The translations under genes were made by a program, and so were the position numbers. A stretch of DNA of 46,511 nt from Bacillus sp. Xin1 (GTDB taxonomy: Bacteria; Bacillota; Bacilli; Bacillales; Bacillaceae_G): positions 1-46,511 of the forward strand of contig NZ_JABUAE010000035.1 in assembly GCF_013314535.1 (NCBI RefSeq). The letters are read 5' to 3'. Of this stretch, positions 1 to 8,844 are shown one piece after another (within the stretch, counting starts at the first letter, position 1; the number at the start of each line of letters is the position of its first letter). Below the pieces are notes generated by a model, which saw only the letters and a program-made list of their open reading frames with translations, was not told where the DNA came from and did not search any database.

Positions 1-13
1 TTTCCTAGGCTCT

Positions 14-1012
14 TTACATCGTATGTTTAAATGTAAATAACTCTTCTTTAGGAAGTGAAACAGACTTCACCTCTTCTACTTCCTCCTCTTTTTTCATTTC
101 TCCTAACCTTATTTTTGCTATCGCATCCTCTATACTTCTTACAATCATATTCCCTGAGAAGATAGTGAGTCCAAAAAAAGTAATTGGTACAAGCGGAATC
201 CATGGATGCACTGATAGAGAGCGAAAATATACACCTATTAAACCAGACCATTCATGTGTGTAAGAATCTACCTCAGTTCGCCCAAAGCTTACTGTCCCTC
301 CGAAAAACACTTCAAGCAATCCTAAGTGAAGAAAGATAATAAGCGTTTGAATAAACTGCTGCATCAATACAAGTACAAACGTCATATATAAGTGCGGAAA
401 CAGATGTTTCACAACAATACGCCTTCTACTTCCGCCTAATATACGAGCAGCATCTATAAACTCTTCCTTTTGTAATTTCCGCACTTCATTTGCAACATAA
501 AGAGAAATTGTCGGAACCGCCAGGACAACAAGCAATATGACCTGAAATAATGCCCTCTCAAAAAAACTAGTCGTCTCTTCTCCATTCACAAAACTAGTTG
601 CAAACTGAAGAAAAAAATACGCAATCATAACAGTTGGAATAACTGTAAAGCTATCAAAAAACGCTTCAATTTTTGAAAACCCTCTTTTTACATAGGTTCC
701 TAATATAACACCAAAAAAGACACCTAAAGCCACCCGCATCATCGCAATAAAAACAGATATACCAATGGTCCACTTTGCTCCTTCAATAACTAGATTTAAC
801 AAATCATAACCTTTTCGATCTGTACCAAGTAAAAATTGCCATGAAGGCGCAAATGGTGGAGCTTCTACATTTCCTTGCGCATCATATTGCAACGTAACTT
901 GGCGAATATGTCCTCCATTCCATAACGTATTCCCAATGCTAAGTCCAACTAACACAACAAGAAATAAAATACTAAACCAAAACTTTTTATCACGCTTTAT
1001 ATATTTCCACAT
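14..1012 (-). CDS. ABC transporter permease, OppC/DppC type
   Basis: Inner-membrane subunit of a peptide/nickel-type ABC importer, 332 aa. An N-terminal membrane segment is followed by a loop with the 'LLGTDRKGYDLL' block typical of the OppC/DppC N-terminal domain, then about five hydrophobic segments. The cytoplasmic EAA-like loop that contacts the ATPase is visible as 'AARILGGSRRRIVVKHLFP'. It starts 3 nt after the stop of the upstream permease, so the two are translationally coupled. No ATPase or substrate-binding protein lies in the window; they may follow beyond the left edge. The substrate cannot be told from sequence. Confidence 0.85.
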   Translation of the reverse strand: MWKYIKRDKKFWFSILFLVVLVGLSIGNTLWNGGHIRQVTLQYDAQGNVEAPPFAPSWQFLLGTDRKGYDLLNLVIEGAKWTIGISVFIAMMRVALGVFFGVILGTYVKRGFSKIEAFFDSFTVIPTVMIAYFFLQFATSFVNGEETTSFFERALFQVILLVVLAVPTISLYVANEVRKLQKEEFIDAARILGGSRRRIVVKHLFPHLYMTFVLVLMQQFIQTLIIFLHLGLLEVFFGGTVSFGRTEVDSYTHEWSGLIGVYFRSLSVHPWIPLVPITFFGLTIFSGNMIVRSIEDAIAKIRLGEMKKEEEVEEVKSVSLPKEELFTFKHTM

Positions 1013-1015
1013 CTC

Positions 1016-1876
1016 TTATGCCCTCTCTTTCATCGCATCTGGAACGAAATAATGAAACGACTTAAATAGAATAAAGATCGGGATATAAATAAGTAAGATA
1101 CTCACTGTAAAAACTTCAACCGGTTGATAATTTTTAATGAATACAAAAATACCATGTGTGTTAAAAAGCCATTCTATAATATACAAATTTGATAACATAA
1201 ACCAAATATTTGTTTTCGCAAAAAACAATGTACTAAGCAACACATTCCGCAATACATGGCGATTTAAAATATAAAAGCGATCAAACCCTTTCGCCCGTGC
1301 AAATAACACATAATCTTTTTCTAATTCTGTTTTAAAACGAAGGAGTAATAGCTTTACAAACATAATTGTAGTGGGAATACTTAAACAAATAATAGGTAAG
1401 CCTCGAATAGACTCTCCTCTTAGCGCAGCAATCTTAATAGGTAAAAAACCTGTCTTTTGAAAAAACCATACGACAAGAATTTGTGATCCAATAATAAGTA
1501 GAATGTCTGGAATGGACTCAAGAAAAAGCAGGAATGTTTTAATGCGCCGCTGTATGTGTGGGTGACTTCTCATCATCATATACACAATGCAAAAAGCTAT
1601 ACATAATGAAATAAAAAATGAAGCTAAAAAAATAATCATCGTTTCCTTATAATGAATAAATAGTTGCGGAAATAACGGTCGATTCATCCCATACGTTAAG
1701 TTTGGAACATCTATCAGCTTCATAACTAACATCTTTAAAGCCTGTACATACTGCGAAAAATTAATATGTAACCCTTCAAATAATTTTGGAAGAGCACCTA
1801 AACAAATAATTCCGATAACAGAAAGAATAAATTGCACTGTAACCTCTACTCCATTTGAAATGACCCTTCTTGCCAT
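1016..1876 (-). CDS. ABC transporter permease, OppB/DppB type
   Basis: Partner permease of the downstream OppC-like subunit, 286 aa with about six membrane segments. The EAA-like loop is 'FARAKGFDRFYILNRHVL'. I chose the ATG at 1876 because GAAGGGGG lies just upstream; an in-frame ATG ten codons earlier (1906) has no ribosome site. The family usually has about 310 aa, so this is slightly short. It is the first gene of the leftward operon. Because no binding protein accompanies it here, an uptake role is inferred from the family only. Confidence 0.8.
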   Translation of the reverse strand: MARRVISNGVEVTVQFILSVIGIICLGALPKLFEGLHINFSQYVQALKMLVMKLIDVPNLTYGMNRPLFPQLFIHYKETMIIFLASFFISLCIAFCIVYMMMRSHPHIQRRIKTFLLFLESIPDILLIIGSQILVVWFFQKTGFLPIKIAALRGESIRGLPIICLSIPTTIMFVKLLLLRFKTELEKDYVLFARAKGFDRFYILNRHVLRNVLLSTLFFAKTNIWFMLSNLYIIEWLFNTHGIFVFIKNYQPVEVFTVSILLIYIPIFILFKSFHYFVPDAMKERA

Positions 1877-1970
1877 TTTCCCCCTTCTCTCTATACAAAT
1901 TTCCATTCTATTTATACTCCGCTTTATTTTATAAATAATTTTCAGAATTGTAAATATTTTCTATACAAAA

Positions 1971-2006
1971 AAGAATCACTAGCTTAAGATTCTAGTGATT
2001 CTTTTT
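1971..2006. terminator. Hairpin terminator, both directions
   Basis: Perfect 12-bp stem AAGAATCACTAG/CTAGTGATTCTT with a 9-nt loop, flanked by an A-run on the left and a T-run on the right. It lies between two divergent transcription units rather than at a gene end, so it may insulate them from each other. Confidence 0.7.
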
Positions 2007-2105
2007 GCATATGTTTCCATATTCCTTATTCCTTTCCTTCATACAGTATTATTGTAAGAAAGAAAAGGCGCGCCAAACAATCTGCTCCGCCTCCATTATG
2101 TGAAC

Positions 2106-2132
2106 CTTACAAAACTGTAATGTTATTGTAAG
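2106..2132 (+). promoter_or_regulatory. Bce/Yxd-type response regulator box
   Basis: TTACA-AAAC-TGTAA at 2107-2120 fits the TNACA-N4-TGTAA binding motif of BceR/YxdJ-type response regulators. It sits inside a larger inverted repeat CTTACAA...TTGTAAG (2106-2132), just upstream of the exporter promoter. A further TTATTGTAAG lies near 2050. No two-component genes are in the window, so the regulator is unknown. Confidence 0.5.
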
Positions 2133-2142
2133 ATAAAACGAT

Positions 2143-2170
2143 TTGTCACATTTTCCTTCTCTTCTATACT
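2143..2170 (+). promoter_or_regulatory. Sigma-A promoter of the MacAB-like operon
   Basis: TTGTCA (2143-2148), 16-nt spacer and TATACT (2165-2170), about 40 nt before the start codon of the adaptor gene. Confidence 0.6.
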
Positions 2171-2210
2171 AAAAACAGATACCAAAAACGAACGAAAAGG
2201 TGATAAATAG

Positions 2211-3314
2211 ATGAAGAAGAAAAATAAAGTGTTAATTACGAGTGTAGTAGTAATTGGGATTGCAGCAGGTTCATATTTTGCTTTTGCTGGTGGCGGTTCT
2301 GACGTGGCTATGGCATACAGCAGCTATAAAGTATCAGAAAAACAAATTGAAAATGCACAAAAATTTGGCGGTGAAGTGATTCCAAATGGAATCGAAACAA
2401 TCGCATTTGATCCATCAAAAGGAACGTATGAATTAGCTGTTAAAAAAGGCGATGAAGTAAAAAAAGGGCAACTACTATTTAAATACAATGACCCTACTAT
2501 GAAATTAGGTGTTACGGAAGCAGAAATGCAAAAAAAGCTTGCGAATAAAGAAGTAGAATTATTAAACAAACAAATAAATGCAGCAAAACAAAAATTACAA
2601 AAAGATAAAAACGCTGGTGCACCTGCGGAAGCGTTAAAAGCTTCAGAAACTGAAATTCAAACACTTGAATCTCAGCTTGAAATGAAAAAATTTGAAGTTG
2701 AAAAAGCTGATCAAATGATTCAAACAAGCAAAGAGAAATTAACTACTCTTTCTGTAACAAGCCCTGTTGATGGCGTAATTGATGATATTACAAAAAATGC
2801 AGACGAAAAAACAGGTATGAGCGGTATTACAATTCGTCACGCTGGTCCATTAAAAGTAAAAGGACAGCTATCAGAATATGAACTAGCTAACGTAAAAGTT
2901 GGGCAAGAAGTAACTGTCACATCAAAAACGGTACCAGGAAAAACATGGACTGGAAAAGTTACTGAAATCGGTACAACACCAGTAAAAAGCATGGATGAGA
3001 ACAAGACAGTTTCTAACTATCAATTTATCGTTACATTAGATAATAATGAAGAGTTGCAAACTGGATTCCACGTATACGTAACAAGCAAGTCCGGCGAAGC
3101 AACTGGTACAGTGATTCCAAAAAGCAGCATTGTGAAAAAAGGCGATAAAAATATTGTATTCATCGTGAAAGATGGGAAAGCAAAAGAACAAGCAGTTACT
3201 ATTGAGTTTGAAACAGATAGCGAAGCAAAAGTATCTGGCGTAAAAAAAGGTGATCAAATCATCTCTAAACCAGAAAAAGACTTAAAAGATGGCATGGAGG
3301 TTAATGCCCAATGA
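2211..3314 (+). CDS. Efflux adaptor (membrane fusion protein), MacA/YknX-like
   Basis: Membrane-anchored adaptor of a MacAB-type ABC exporter, 367 aa. It has an N-terminal membrane anchor at about residues 7-27, a first half of a biotinyl-lipoyl domain with 'VKKGDEVKKGQLLFKYNDP', a central coiled coil rich in K/E/Q (about 100-175), the second lipoyl half 'VTSPVDGVI', then beta-barrel and membrane-proximal domains. The next two genes encode the ATPase and permease, with a 4-nt overlap into the ATPase. In B. subtilis the related YknWXYZ protects against the SdpC toxin and other Bce-controlled exporters answer antimicrobial peptides; a peptide-defence role here is inference. Confidence 0.87.
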   Translation: MKKKNKVLITSVVVIGIAAGSYFAFAGGGSDVAMAYSSYKVSEKQIENAQKFGGEVIPNGIETIAFDPSKGTYELAVKKGDEVKKGQLLFKYNDPTMKLGVTEAEMQKKLANKEVELLNKQINAAKQKLQKDKNAGAPAEALKASETEIQTLESQLEMKKFEVEKADQMIQTSKEKLTTLSVTSPVDGVIDDITKNADEKTGMSGITIRHAGPLKVKGQLSEYELANVKVGQEVTVTSKTVPGKTWTGKVTEIGTTPVKSMDENKTVSNYQFIVTLDNNEELQTGFHVYVTSKSGEATGTVIPKSSIVKKGDKNIVFIVKDGKAKEQAVTIEFETDSEAKVSGVKKGDQIISKPEKDLKDGMEVNAQ

Positions 3315-3985
3315 TTGACTTAAAAGGCATCACGAAATCCTTTCAAAACGGTGAAGAAACTGTTCAAATCTTACACGGTATTGATGTAACACTTAACCAA
3401 GGCGAATTCACTTCTATTATGGGGCCATCTGGTTCTGGTAAGTCCACGTTAATGAATATTATTGGTTGCTTAGACAAACCGACAGACGGTACTTATTCGT
3501 TAGCCGGACAAGATATTTCAAATATGTCGGAAACAGAACTCGCTCATATTCGTAATAAAGAAATCGGATTTGTATTCCAAAACTTTATGCTACTCCCTCG
3601 CCTCAATGCACTGCAAAATGTAGAGTTACCACTTATCTACGCAGGTGTAGATAAAAAAGAACGACGTGAACGTGCATTAGCTGCACTAACAAAAGTAGGT
3701 TTAGCAGATCGTGCAACACATTTACCAAATGAATTATCTGGCGGTCAAAAACAACGTGTTGCCGTTGCTCGTGCAATTGTAAATAATCCAAAGTTCATCT
3801 TAGCCGATGAGCCAACTGGTGCACTTGATACAAAGACAAGTAAACAAATTATGGACCTCTTTTACGAATTAAACAAACAAGGCTCAACAATCATTATGAT
3901 TACCCATGACCGTGAAATTGGGGAAGCGGCAGCACGCCAAATTGTAATTCGTGACGGAAATATCGTCCAAGATTGGAGAGGTTAA
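3311..3985 (+). CDS. ABC transporter ATPase, MacB/YknY type
   Basis: ATP-binding subunit of the exporter, 224 aa. Walker A GPSGSGKST is at about residues 38-46, the signature 'LSGGQKQR' lies in the middle, and Walker B is 'FILADEPTG'. It belongs to the LolD/MacB family, in which the ATPase works with a permease carrying a large extracellular domain; that permease follows directly. The start overlaps the adaptor stop (ATGA). Confidence 0.92.
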   Translation: MIDLKGITKSFQNGEETVQILHGIDVTLNQGEFTSIMGPSGSGKSTLMNIIGCLDKPTDGTYSLAGQDISNMSETELAHIRNKEIGFVFQNFMLLPRLNALQNVELPLIYAGVDKKERRERALAALTKVGLADRATHLPNELSGGQKQRVAVARAIVNNPKFILADEPTGALDTKTSKQIMDLFYELNKQGSTIIMITHDREIGEAAARQIVIRDGNIVQDWRG

Positions 3986-3987
3986 TT

Positions 3988-5175
3988 TTGAACACAAGTG
4001 AAAATATACGTATGGCCCTTTCCTCAATCTTTGCTCATAAAATGCGTTCTGTATTAACGATGTTGGGGATTATTATTGGGGTTAGTGCCATTATTACAAT
4101 CATCTCTATTGGGGACGGAACGAACGCCAAGTTCCGTGAACAAATCGGTAATGAAAAGAAAGATCAGTTTTCAGTGAACTACAGAACAGAAGATTATTCA
4201 GATATGGACGGAAAAATTTCCTCTAGTATGTATGACGATGTCTCCAAAATTTCCGGTGTTCAAGAAGTGTATCCTGATGTTAGAGGAAAAGAAAAAGTAT
4301 ATGCCGGAAAAAAAGAATTAGATATTGATATAACGGGTGTAAAAGGCGATTACTTTGAAGATACATCCCGCTTCAAACTAGAACACGGTAAATTGTTCAC
4401 CACCGCTGATTTAGATAAGCCTCAGCATACAATCGTATTACACAAAGATGCATTTGATAAACTATTCTCTTCATGGGAATCAAACTTGTATGTTGATATA
4501 AAAGGTACGCCCTATAAAGTAATTGGTGTATATTCTACTAAATCAACAGCAATGATGGGTGGCATGGAATCTAAAGAAGGTGCTATCTCTGCAGAAAACT
4601 GGCCTGTATTATTCGGCAAAAACAACTATGATGGTATCACAGTAAAAACCGCTCCCGGTCAAGATAAGAAAACTGTGCAAGATGCAGTTGTCAAATCGTT
4701 AAATGATGCGAAAAAACCAGAGCATACAGGGAAATTTGAAGTACCAGACCCACAAGAAATGTTGAAAGAAATCGATAGCTTTACAGGTATCCTAAAAAGC
4801 GTATTCGGTGGTATTGCAGCCATTTCATTACTTGTTGGTGGTATCGGCGTTATGAATATCATGCTCGTTTCTGTAACAGAACGTACGCGTGAAATTGGTA
4901 TCCGTAAAGCACTTGGTGCAACGCGCGGAAAAGTATTAATGCAATTCCTAATTGAATCTTGTATTCTAACAGCATTAGGCGGATTCATCGGATTTATGCT
5001 AGGTATCTTCTTCGCTTGGATTGTCGCAATGTTTGCGGGATGGCCACTTGTTGTTTCTATAAAACTAGGCTTAATCTCAGTAGCATTATCTATGTTAATT
5101 GGTATTCTATTCGGTTTACTACCAGCGAATAAAGCTGCAAAACTTGATCCAATTGAATGTTTACGATATGAATAA
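3988..5175 (+). CDS. ABC transporter permease, MacB/YknZ type
   Basis: Permease of the three-gene exporter, 395 aa. One N-terminal membrane helix ('MLGIIIGVSAIITI') is followed by a large extracytoplasmic MacB-type domain (about residues 45-270) and three C-terminal helices. The segment 'ERTREIGIRKALGAT' is the FtsX/MacB cytoplasmic loop. I chose the TTG at 3988 because GGAGAGG (3975-3981) is properly spaced from it; a TTG at 3973 would lie on that ribosome site. The only unusual point is the TTG start. Confidence 0.88.
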   Translation: MNTSENIRMALSSIFAHKMRSVLTMLGIIIGVSAIITIISIGDGTNAKFREQIGNEKKDQFSVNYRTEDYSDMDGKISSSMYDDVSKISGVQEVYPDVRGKEKVYAGKKELDIDITGVKGDYFEDTSRFKLEHGKLFTTADLDKPQHTIVLHKDAFDKLFSSWESNLYVDIKGTPYKVIGVYSTKSTAMMGGMESKEGAISAENWPVLFGKNNYDGITVKTAPGQDKKTVQDAVVKSLNDAKKPEHTGKFEVPDPQEMLKEIDSFTGILKSVFGGIAAISLLVGGIGVMNIMLVSVTERTREIGIRKALGATRGKVLMQFLIESCILTALGGFIGFMLGIFFAWIVAMFAGWPLVVSIKLGLISVALSMLIGILFGLLPANKAAKLDPIECLRYE

Positions 5176-5180
5176 TAGAA

Positions 5181-5210
5181 AAGGTTGCCTTATAATGGGC
5201 AACCTTTTTT
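5181..5210 (+). terminator. Terminator of the MacAB-like operon
   Basis: Stem AAGGTTGCC/GGCAACCTT with a short loop and a T6 tail, directly after the permease stop. Confidence 0.88.
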
Positions 5211-5222
5211 ACAGCATGTTAG

Positions 5223-5252
5223 AAAACAAGAGCCGGTAGACTCTTGTTTTTT
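5223..5252. terminator. Second hairpin, bidirectional terminator
   Basis: Stem AAAACAAGAG/CTCTTGTTTT with an 8-nt loop between converging genes. T-runs on both strands allow it to serve the leftward MupG-like gene as well. Sequence from about 5265 to 5310 (GTCGATATCC...TCGCCGATAA) looks like a degenerate repeat but no function is visible. Confidence 0.6.
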
Positions 5253-5379
5253 ATCGTTATTTGCCGGTTAGTCGATATCCTTTGTCGAATCGCCGATAAA
5301 ATTTCATTTACTATTTCACACGTATAATCCCCAAAAAGCCATCATGTATATACAGAACGGCTTCATCTATATCAACATA

Positions 5380-6468
5380 TTATTTCTTTAATGCAAATCC
5401 AAACTTATCCCAAGCTTGTAAATAATCTAATAAGAAAATTTCCTCTTCTACAACACGACCAACTACGTTTGTTTTCCCTGTGTTTACCATATCTTTTAAG
5501 GCAAGCTGTAATTCGCCTTTATATTGACCATATTGTTCATTATCAATAAGAAGATCACCACGTTTAATTGGTCTTGTATGATGAGGTTTAAACTCTTCTT
5601 TTTTATATTTCACACGGCTCTGCGTAGAACGAATCATATATTCAGACACATCCCCGCGATAAAAATGTGGCTCTTCTAATACAATTTTCCTCTCTAATTC
5701 TGTTGTTGTTTCATAAATCTCTACATCAAACGTTTGCTTTTCTTTATTTACTTCTCCAAGCGCTTTTAATTCTTCTTCCGATGCATATGCATTCGCAATA
5801 ATCACGTCATCAATTAATTCTGTTGCAAATAAATGTTTCGCTTGCGTTGTCATCGGTAATTCACGGTGTTGCTCTAACGTACATAACCCTTCTGTTACTG
5901 GCCATGGCCCATACGTTGCATCAAATGACGTAATAAAAGCAGCATTTCTCATTCCATAATCTTTAAATTGTTTCGAGCATTTTATAAAATGATCATACGA
6001 AAGACCAGAATAACGATGTGGATAGAAGTTATGACAACCAATTAAGTTTTCACGATTCGGACGATGGCTCATAATATTATCAACATATTTCGTACCGTTA
6101 CTCATATTAATCTCAATTTTCAATCCATATGGATTATATGTCATAATCGATTCTTCTAATCCTGAGAAACCAACATCTAGACGAATACCATATGCACCTA
6201 ATTCATGGAAGAATGAAAGATCATTATAAGAAATACCAAGTTGTTCAAAAACAGCTGGACTAATATCAACAAGTACTTGGAAACCTAATTCATTCGCATG
6301 CGAAATCGTTTCCTTAAACTCTTTCACAATTTTCTCTTTTTCTCCATCCACTGATAATAAACATGTGAATACACGTGTAAAACCATATTGATGTGCTAAT
6401 GTTAAATATTCCTTATCTTTCTCTACTGTAGAATGTTCTGGATAAATAGAAATACCTAATCGTCTCAT
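5380..6468 (-). CDS. MupG/DUF871 family TIM-barrel protein
   Basis: 362 aa, full length for the DUF871 family. Residues 1-235 form the TIM-barrel part ('GISIYPEHS', 'LGAYGIRLDVGFSG', 'HNFYPHRYSGL') and the remainder a cyclophilin-like C-terminal domain. The S. aureus member MupG is a cytoplasmic 6-phospho-N-acetylmuramidase that splits MurNAc-6P-GlcNAc taken up by a PTS. No PTS or MurQ gene is adjacent here, so the exact sugar is uncertain. The start is supported by AGAGGCG upstream. It is divergent from an MFS gene with which it shares a 320-bp intergenic region. Confidence 0.8.
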   Translation of the reverse strand: MRRLGISIYPEHSTVEKDKEYLTLAHQYGFTRVFTCLLSVDGEKEKIVKEFKETISHANELGFQVLVDISPAVFEQLGISYNDLSFFHELGAYGIRLDVGFSGLEESIMTYNPYGLKIEINMSNGTKYVDNIMSHRPNRENLIGCHNFYPHRYSGLSYDHFIKCSKQFKDYGMRNAAFITSFDATYGPWPVTEGLCTLEQHRELPMTTQAKHLFATELIDDVIIANAYASEEELKALGEVNKEKQTFDVEIYETTTELERKIVLEEPHFYRGDVSEYMIRSTQSRVKYKKEEFKPHHTRPIKRGDLLIDNEQYGQYKGELQLALKDMVNTGKTNVVGRVVEEEIFLLDYLQAWDKFGFALKK

Positions 6469-6650
6469 GCGTATACGCCTCTTTCTTCATCATCATTTTG
6501 TAAACCTTTTCAAACATATGTAGTAAAATAGTAGAAATTCTCTTCTACTTCACTATTTATTTGAATCCGCTTTCTTTTTAGAGAAAAATTTCTCTATCAA
6601 TCATAACAACTAGCAGACTATACATCTATACTTTACCTTTTTTGAGAGCG

Positions 6651-6671
6651 TTTGTGTAGTATTTACACAAA
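6651..6671. promoter_or_regulatory. Inverted repeat, candidate operator
   Basis: Perfect 8-bp arms TTTGTGTA/TACACAAA with a 5-nt spacer, in the 6469-6789 region between the divergent MupG-like and MFS genes. The position suits a shared operator. No regulator is nearby. The rest of this intergenic stretch is AT-rich without another clear signal. Confidence 0.4.
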
Positions 6672-6789
6672 TTTGTAAATTTTTTACCCAAAAAATTTGT
6701 TGCATCCTTCCAATTCACCTTTCTTGACTCTTCTACCAGCTACTACATATACTCGAAAGAACAGAGAAAAATATTTAGGGGATGAATAT

Positions 6790-7992
6790 ATGGGAGAAGC
6801 AGCACTCGTAAAACGAGAACCATTATGGACAAAGGAATTTATTGCGCTTATTTTCGCTAACTTATGTATGTTTTTAGGCTTTCAAATGTTAATTCCAACA
6901 TTGCCTGTTTACGTGAAAGAAATTGGTGGCACAAGTTCAAACATCGGATTTGTTGTTGGAATGTTTACTGTGGCAGCTTTAATTATTCGGCCACTCACTG
7001 GAAATGCACTACAAAAATTTAGTAAAAAAATTATTTTAATGACTGGTACTGCCATTTGCCTACTTGCTATGGGTAGCTATCTATTTGCCTCTACTGTCTT
7101 CCTTCTTCTCGCTGTTCGTATTTTACACGGAGCCGGTTTCGGTATTACAACCACGACATATGGGACTGTAGTCTCCTACTTAATTCCAGCAGCCCGCCGT
7201 GGTGAAGGTATGGGGTATTTCGGTCTCTCTGGAACGATCGCTATGGCACTTGGCCCTCTGATTGGTCTATGGCTCATGCAAACTTATAACTTTACAATTC
7301 TTTTTTTATGTGCGCTATCTTGTACCGTACTTTCTTTAATATTAACAAAACTACTCAAAATTCAAGCAACTGAAAAACCAATTCACCAAGCACATGAATC
7401 ATTTTTAGATGGATTTATCGAAAAGAAAGCTTTACTTCCTTCATTATTAATATTATGTATTACACTAATGTACGGAGGGATCGGTAGCTTTATCACGTTG
7501 TTTGCAGCGCAAGTTGGCATCGCTGATATTAGCCTTTTCTTCTTATTTAATGCCCTTGCTATCGCAGTAACACGTCCCTTCTCAGGAAGACTGTATGATG
7601 TAAAAGGCCATGCATTTGTTATTATTCCCGGTGTTATTTTAACCTTTGCAGGCATTATCTTATTATCGTATACAACAACAATACCAAGTTTAATTATTGC
7701 AGCAAGCTGTTACGGAAGTGGATTCGGTGCTATCCAGCCAGCCTTACAAGCATGGATGATCGATCGTGTCGCTCCGCATCGCCGCGGCGTTGCTACCGCA
7801 ACATTCTTTTCTGCATTTGATCTTGGAATTGGAGCAGGAGCCATTATCTTTGGATTCATCGCACACTTTACAGACTATGCAACTGTATATCGCTACTCCT
7901 CTGTGTTACTGATTGCATTTCTTTTTATTTACATTACAAATGTACGAAAGCAAAAACAACTGGATAAAAAACATGAAAAAGCTGCTGGATAA
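6790..7992 (+). CDS. MFS transporter
   Basis: 400 aa with about 12 hydrophobic segments, an MFS fold of the drug/sugar efflux type. The loop after helix 2 is degenerate and a later 'FSGRLYDVKGH' resembles the conserved MFS loop motif; 'AARRGEGMGYFGLSG' marks the helix 4-5 region. The ATG at 6790 is chosen because AGGGGATGA lies directly before it; an in-frame ATG 31 codons upstream has no ribosome site and gives a non-membrane extension. The substrate is unknown. The stop codon lies in the loop of its own terminator. Confidence 0.8.
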   Translation: MGEAALVKREPLWTKEFIALIFANLCMFLGFQMLIPTLPVYVKEIGGTSSNIGFVVGMFTVAALIIRPLTGNALQKFSKKIILMTGTAICLLAMGSYLFASTVFLLLAVRILHGAGFGITTTTYGTVVSYLIPAARRGEGMGYFGLSGTIAMALGPLIGLWLMQTYNFTILFLCALSCTVLSLILTKLLKIQATEKPIHQAHESFLDGFIEKKALLPSLLILCITLMYGGIGSFITLFAAQVGIADISLFFLFNALAIAVTRPFSGRLYDVKGHAFVIIPGVILTFAGIILLSYTTTIPSLIIAASCYGSGFGAIQPALQAWMIDRVAPHRRGVATATFFSAFDLGIGAGAIIFGFIAHFTDYATVYRYSSVLLIAFLFIYITNVRKQKQLDKKHEKAAG

Positions 7993-8006
7993 TTCAGCAG
8001 CTTTTC
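7976..8006 (+). terminator. Terminator overlapping the MFS stop codon
   Basis: Stem GCTGCTG/CAGCAGC extended by A4/T4. The loop contains the TAA stop codon of the MFS gene. Confidence 0.8.
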
Positions 8007-8034
8007 ATGTTATCCCTCTATTTGCTGGCAGTAA

Positions 8035-8084
8035 GACGACTAATAATCAGTGGGGGCTTCGTCTACCACTGATTATTAGCCGTC
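8035..8084. repeat. Long intergenic hairpin, candidate dispersed repeat
   Basis: Arms 8035-8053 and 8066-8084 form a 19-bp stem with one mismatch (inner 14 bp CTAATAATCAGTGG perfect) and a 12-nt loop. It has no T-run and follows a complete terminator, so it is not needed for termination. It resembles a small palindromic intergenic element. Confidence 0.5.
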
Positions 8085-8129
8085 ACTTTATCTATATGAT
8101 TTCAAATGTACATATTTCTAAATAGGTGC

Positions 8130-8561
8130 TCAATCATTTACTCCTAATTCCAATACATACACTTTGTCCTCCAATTCAAATACAAAATGCTCAGCACTGA
8201 CGTACCAATCGTAATCACTTTGGACTTCATATGTAATTACGTGTCTTCCATAAAAAAATGAGTCTAATAGTTCAAGAAATGTTTGAACCCTAGTGTCTTT
8301 CTTTACCGCATGTAACATTTGATTATCATATTTTAAATAAAATTCTCTTTCAAAAAACCATCGATCTAATACTTTTTGCAATCGTTCTCCATAATTATTA
8401 CATATTTCATGACTGTGATACTCTCTTTCAAAGTATGTTTGAATAGTGGCAAGAATCGTATCTTGTTTCACTATTTCATGAAAATGAAAAGTATATCCAT
8501 GATTCGTCATATGATTAACCTGTTCCATCGCTAATAAATAACCATTTATTTTATCTAACAC
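8130..8561 (-). CDS. Hypothetical protein
   Basis: 143 aa, not recognised. It is soluble, rich in aromatic and acidic residues, with a predicted helical first half ('LDKINGYLLAMEQVNHM') and strands toward the end ('HFVFELEDKVYVLEL'). It starts with GTG after a strong AGGAGGGG, which supports a real gene. No signal peptide, membrane segment or cysteine motif is seen. It stands alone, divergent from the Na/Pi transporter gene. Confidence 0.65.
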   Translation of the reverse strand: MLDKINGYLLAMEQVNHMTNHGYTFHFHEIVKQDTILATIQTYFEREYHSHEICNNYGERLQKVLDRWFFEREFYLKYDNQMLHAVKKDTRVQTFLELLDSFFYGRHVITYEVQSDYDWYVSAEHFVFELEDKVYVLELGVND

Positions 8562-8820
8562 GATTTTCCCCTCCTATTTTATACATATGTACTTATAACT
8601 AAATCGCTTTTCTAAAATGAAATTTCTACTTTGGTTTTTTACATACTACCGTTAAACTCCCACTTTTTTTGTTCAGTTCATATTCTCATCTAATACATAC
8701 AAATACTATGATTATTACAGGCAAATTGTACAGAATAACATTACATTCAAACCATAATTACCCATAATGTAAACGGTCTTTTTTTAAGGTTACGTAAATT
8801 TTTTAAAGCTTTGTAAATTT

Positions 8821-8837
8821 AATGTAAAGTTTACATT
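8821..8837. promoter_or_regulatory. Palindrome upstream of Na/Pi gene
   Basis: AATGTAAA-G-TTTACATT, a perfect 17-bp palindrome just upstream of a likely -35. Related TGTAAA or GTAAA words occur at about 8767, 8793 and 8812. It is a candidate operator in the 346-bp divergent region 8562-8907. Confidence 0.45.
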
Positions 8838-8844
8838 GATATCA

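Noticed and set aside
6636-6660. cre-like TGAGAGCGTTTGTG upstream of the MupG-like gene
   Set aside because: Four mismatches to the consensus.
7913-8125. Open frame on the plus strand through the MFS end
   Set aside because: It overlaps the MFS gene and reads across the terminator and the 19-bp hairpin; no ribosome site.
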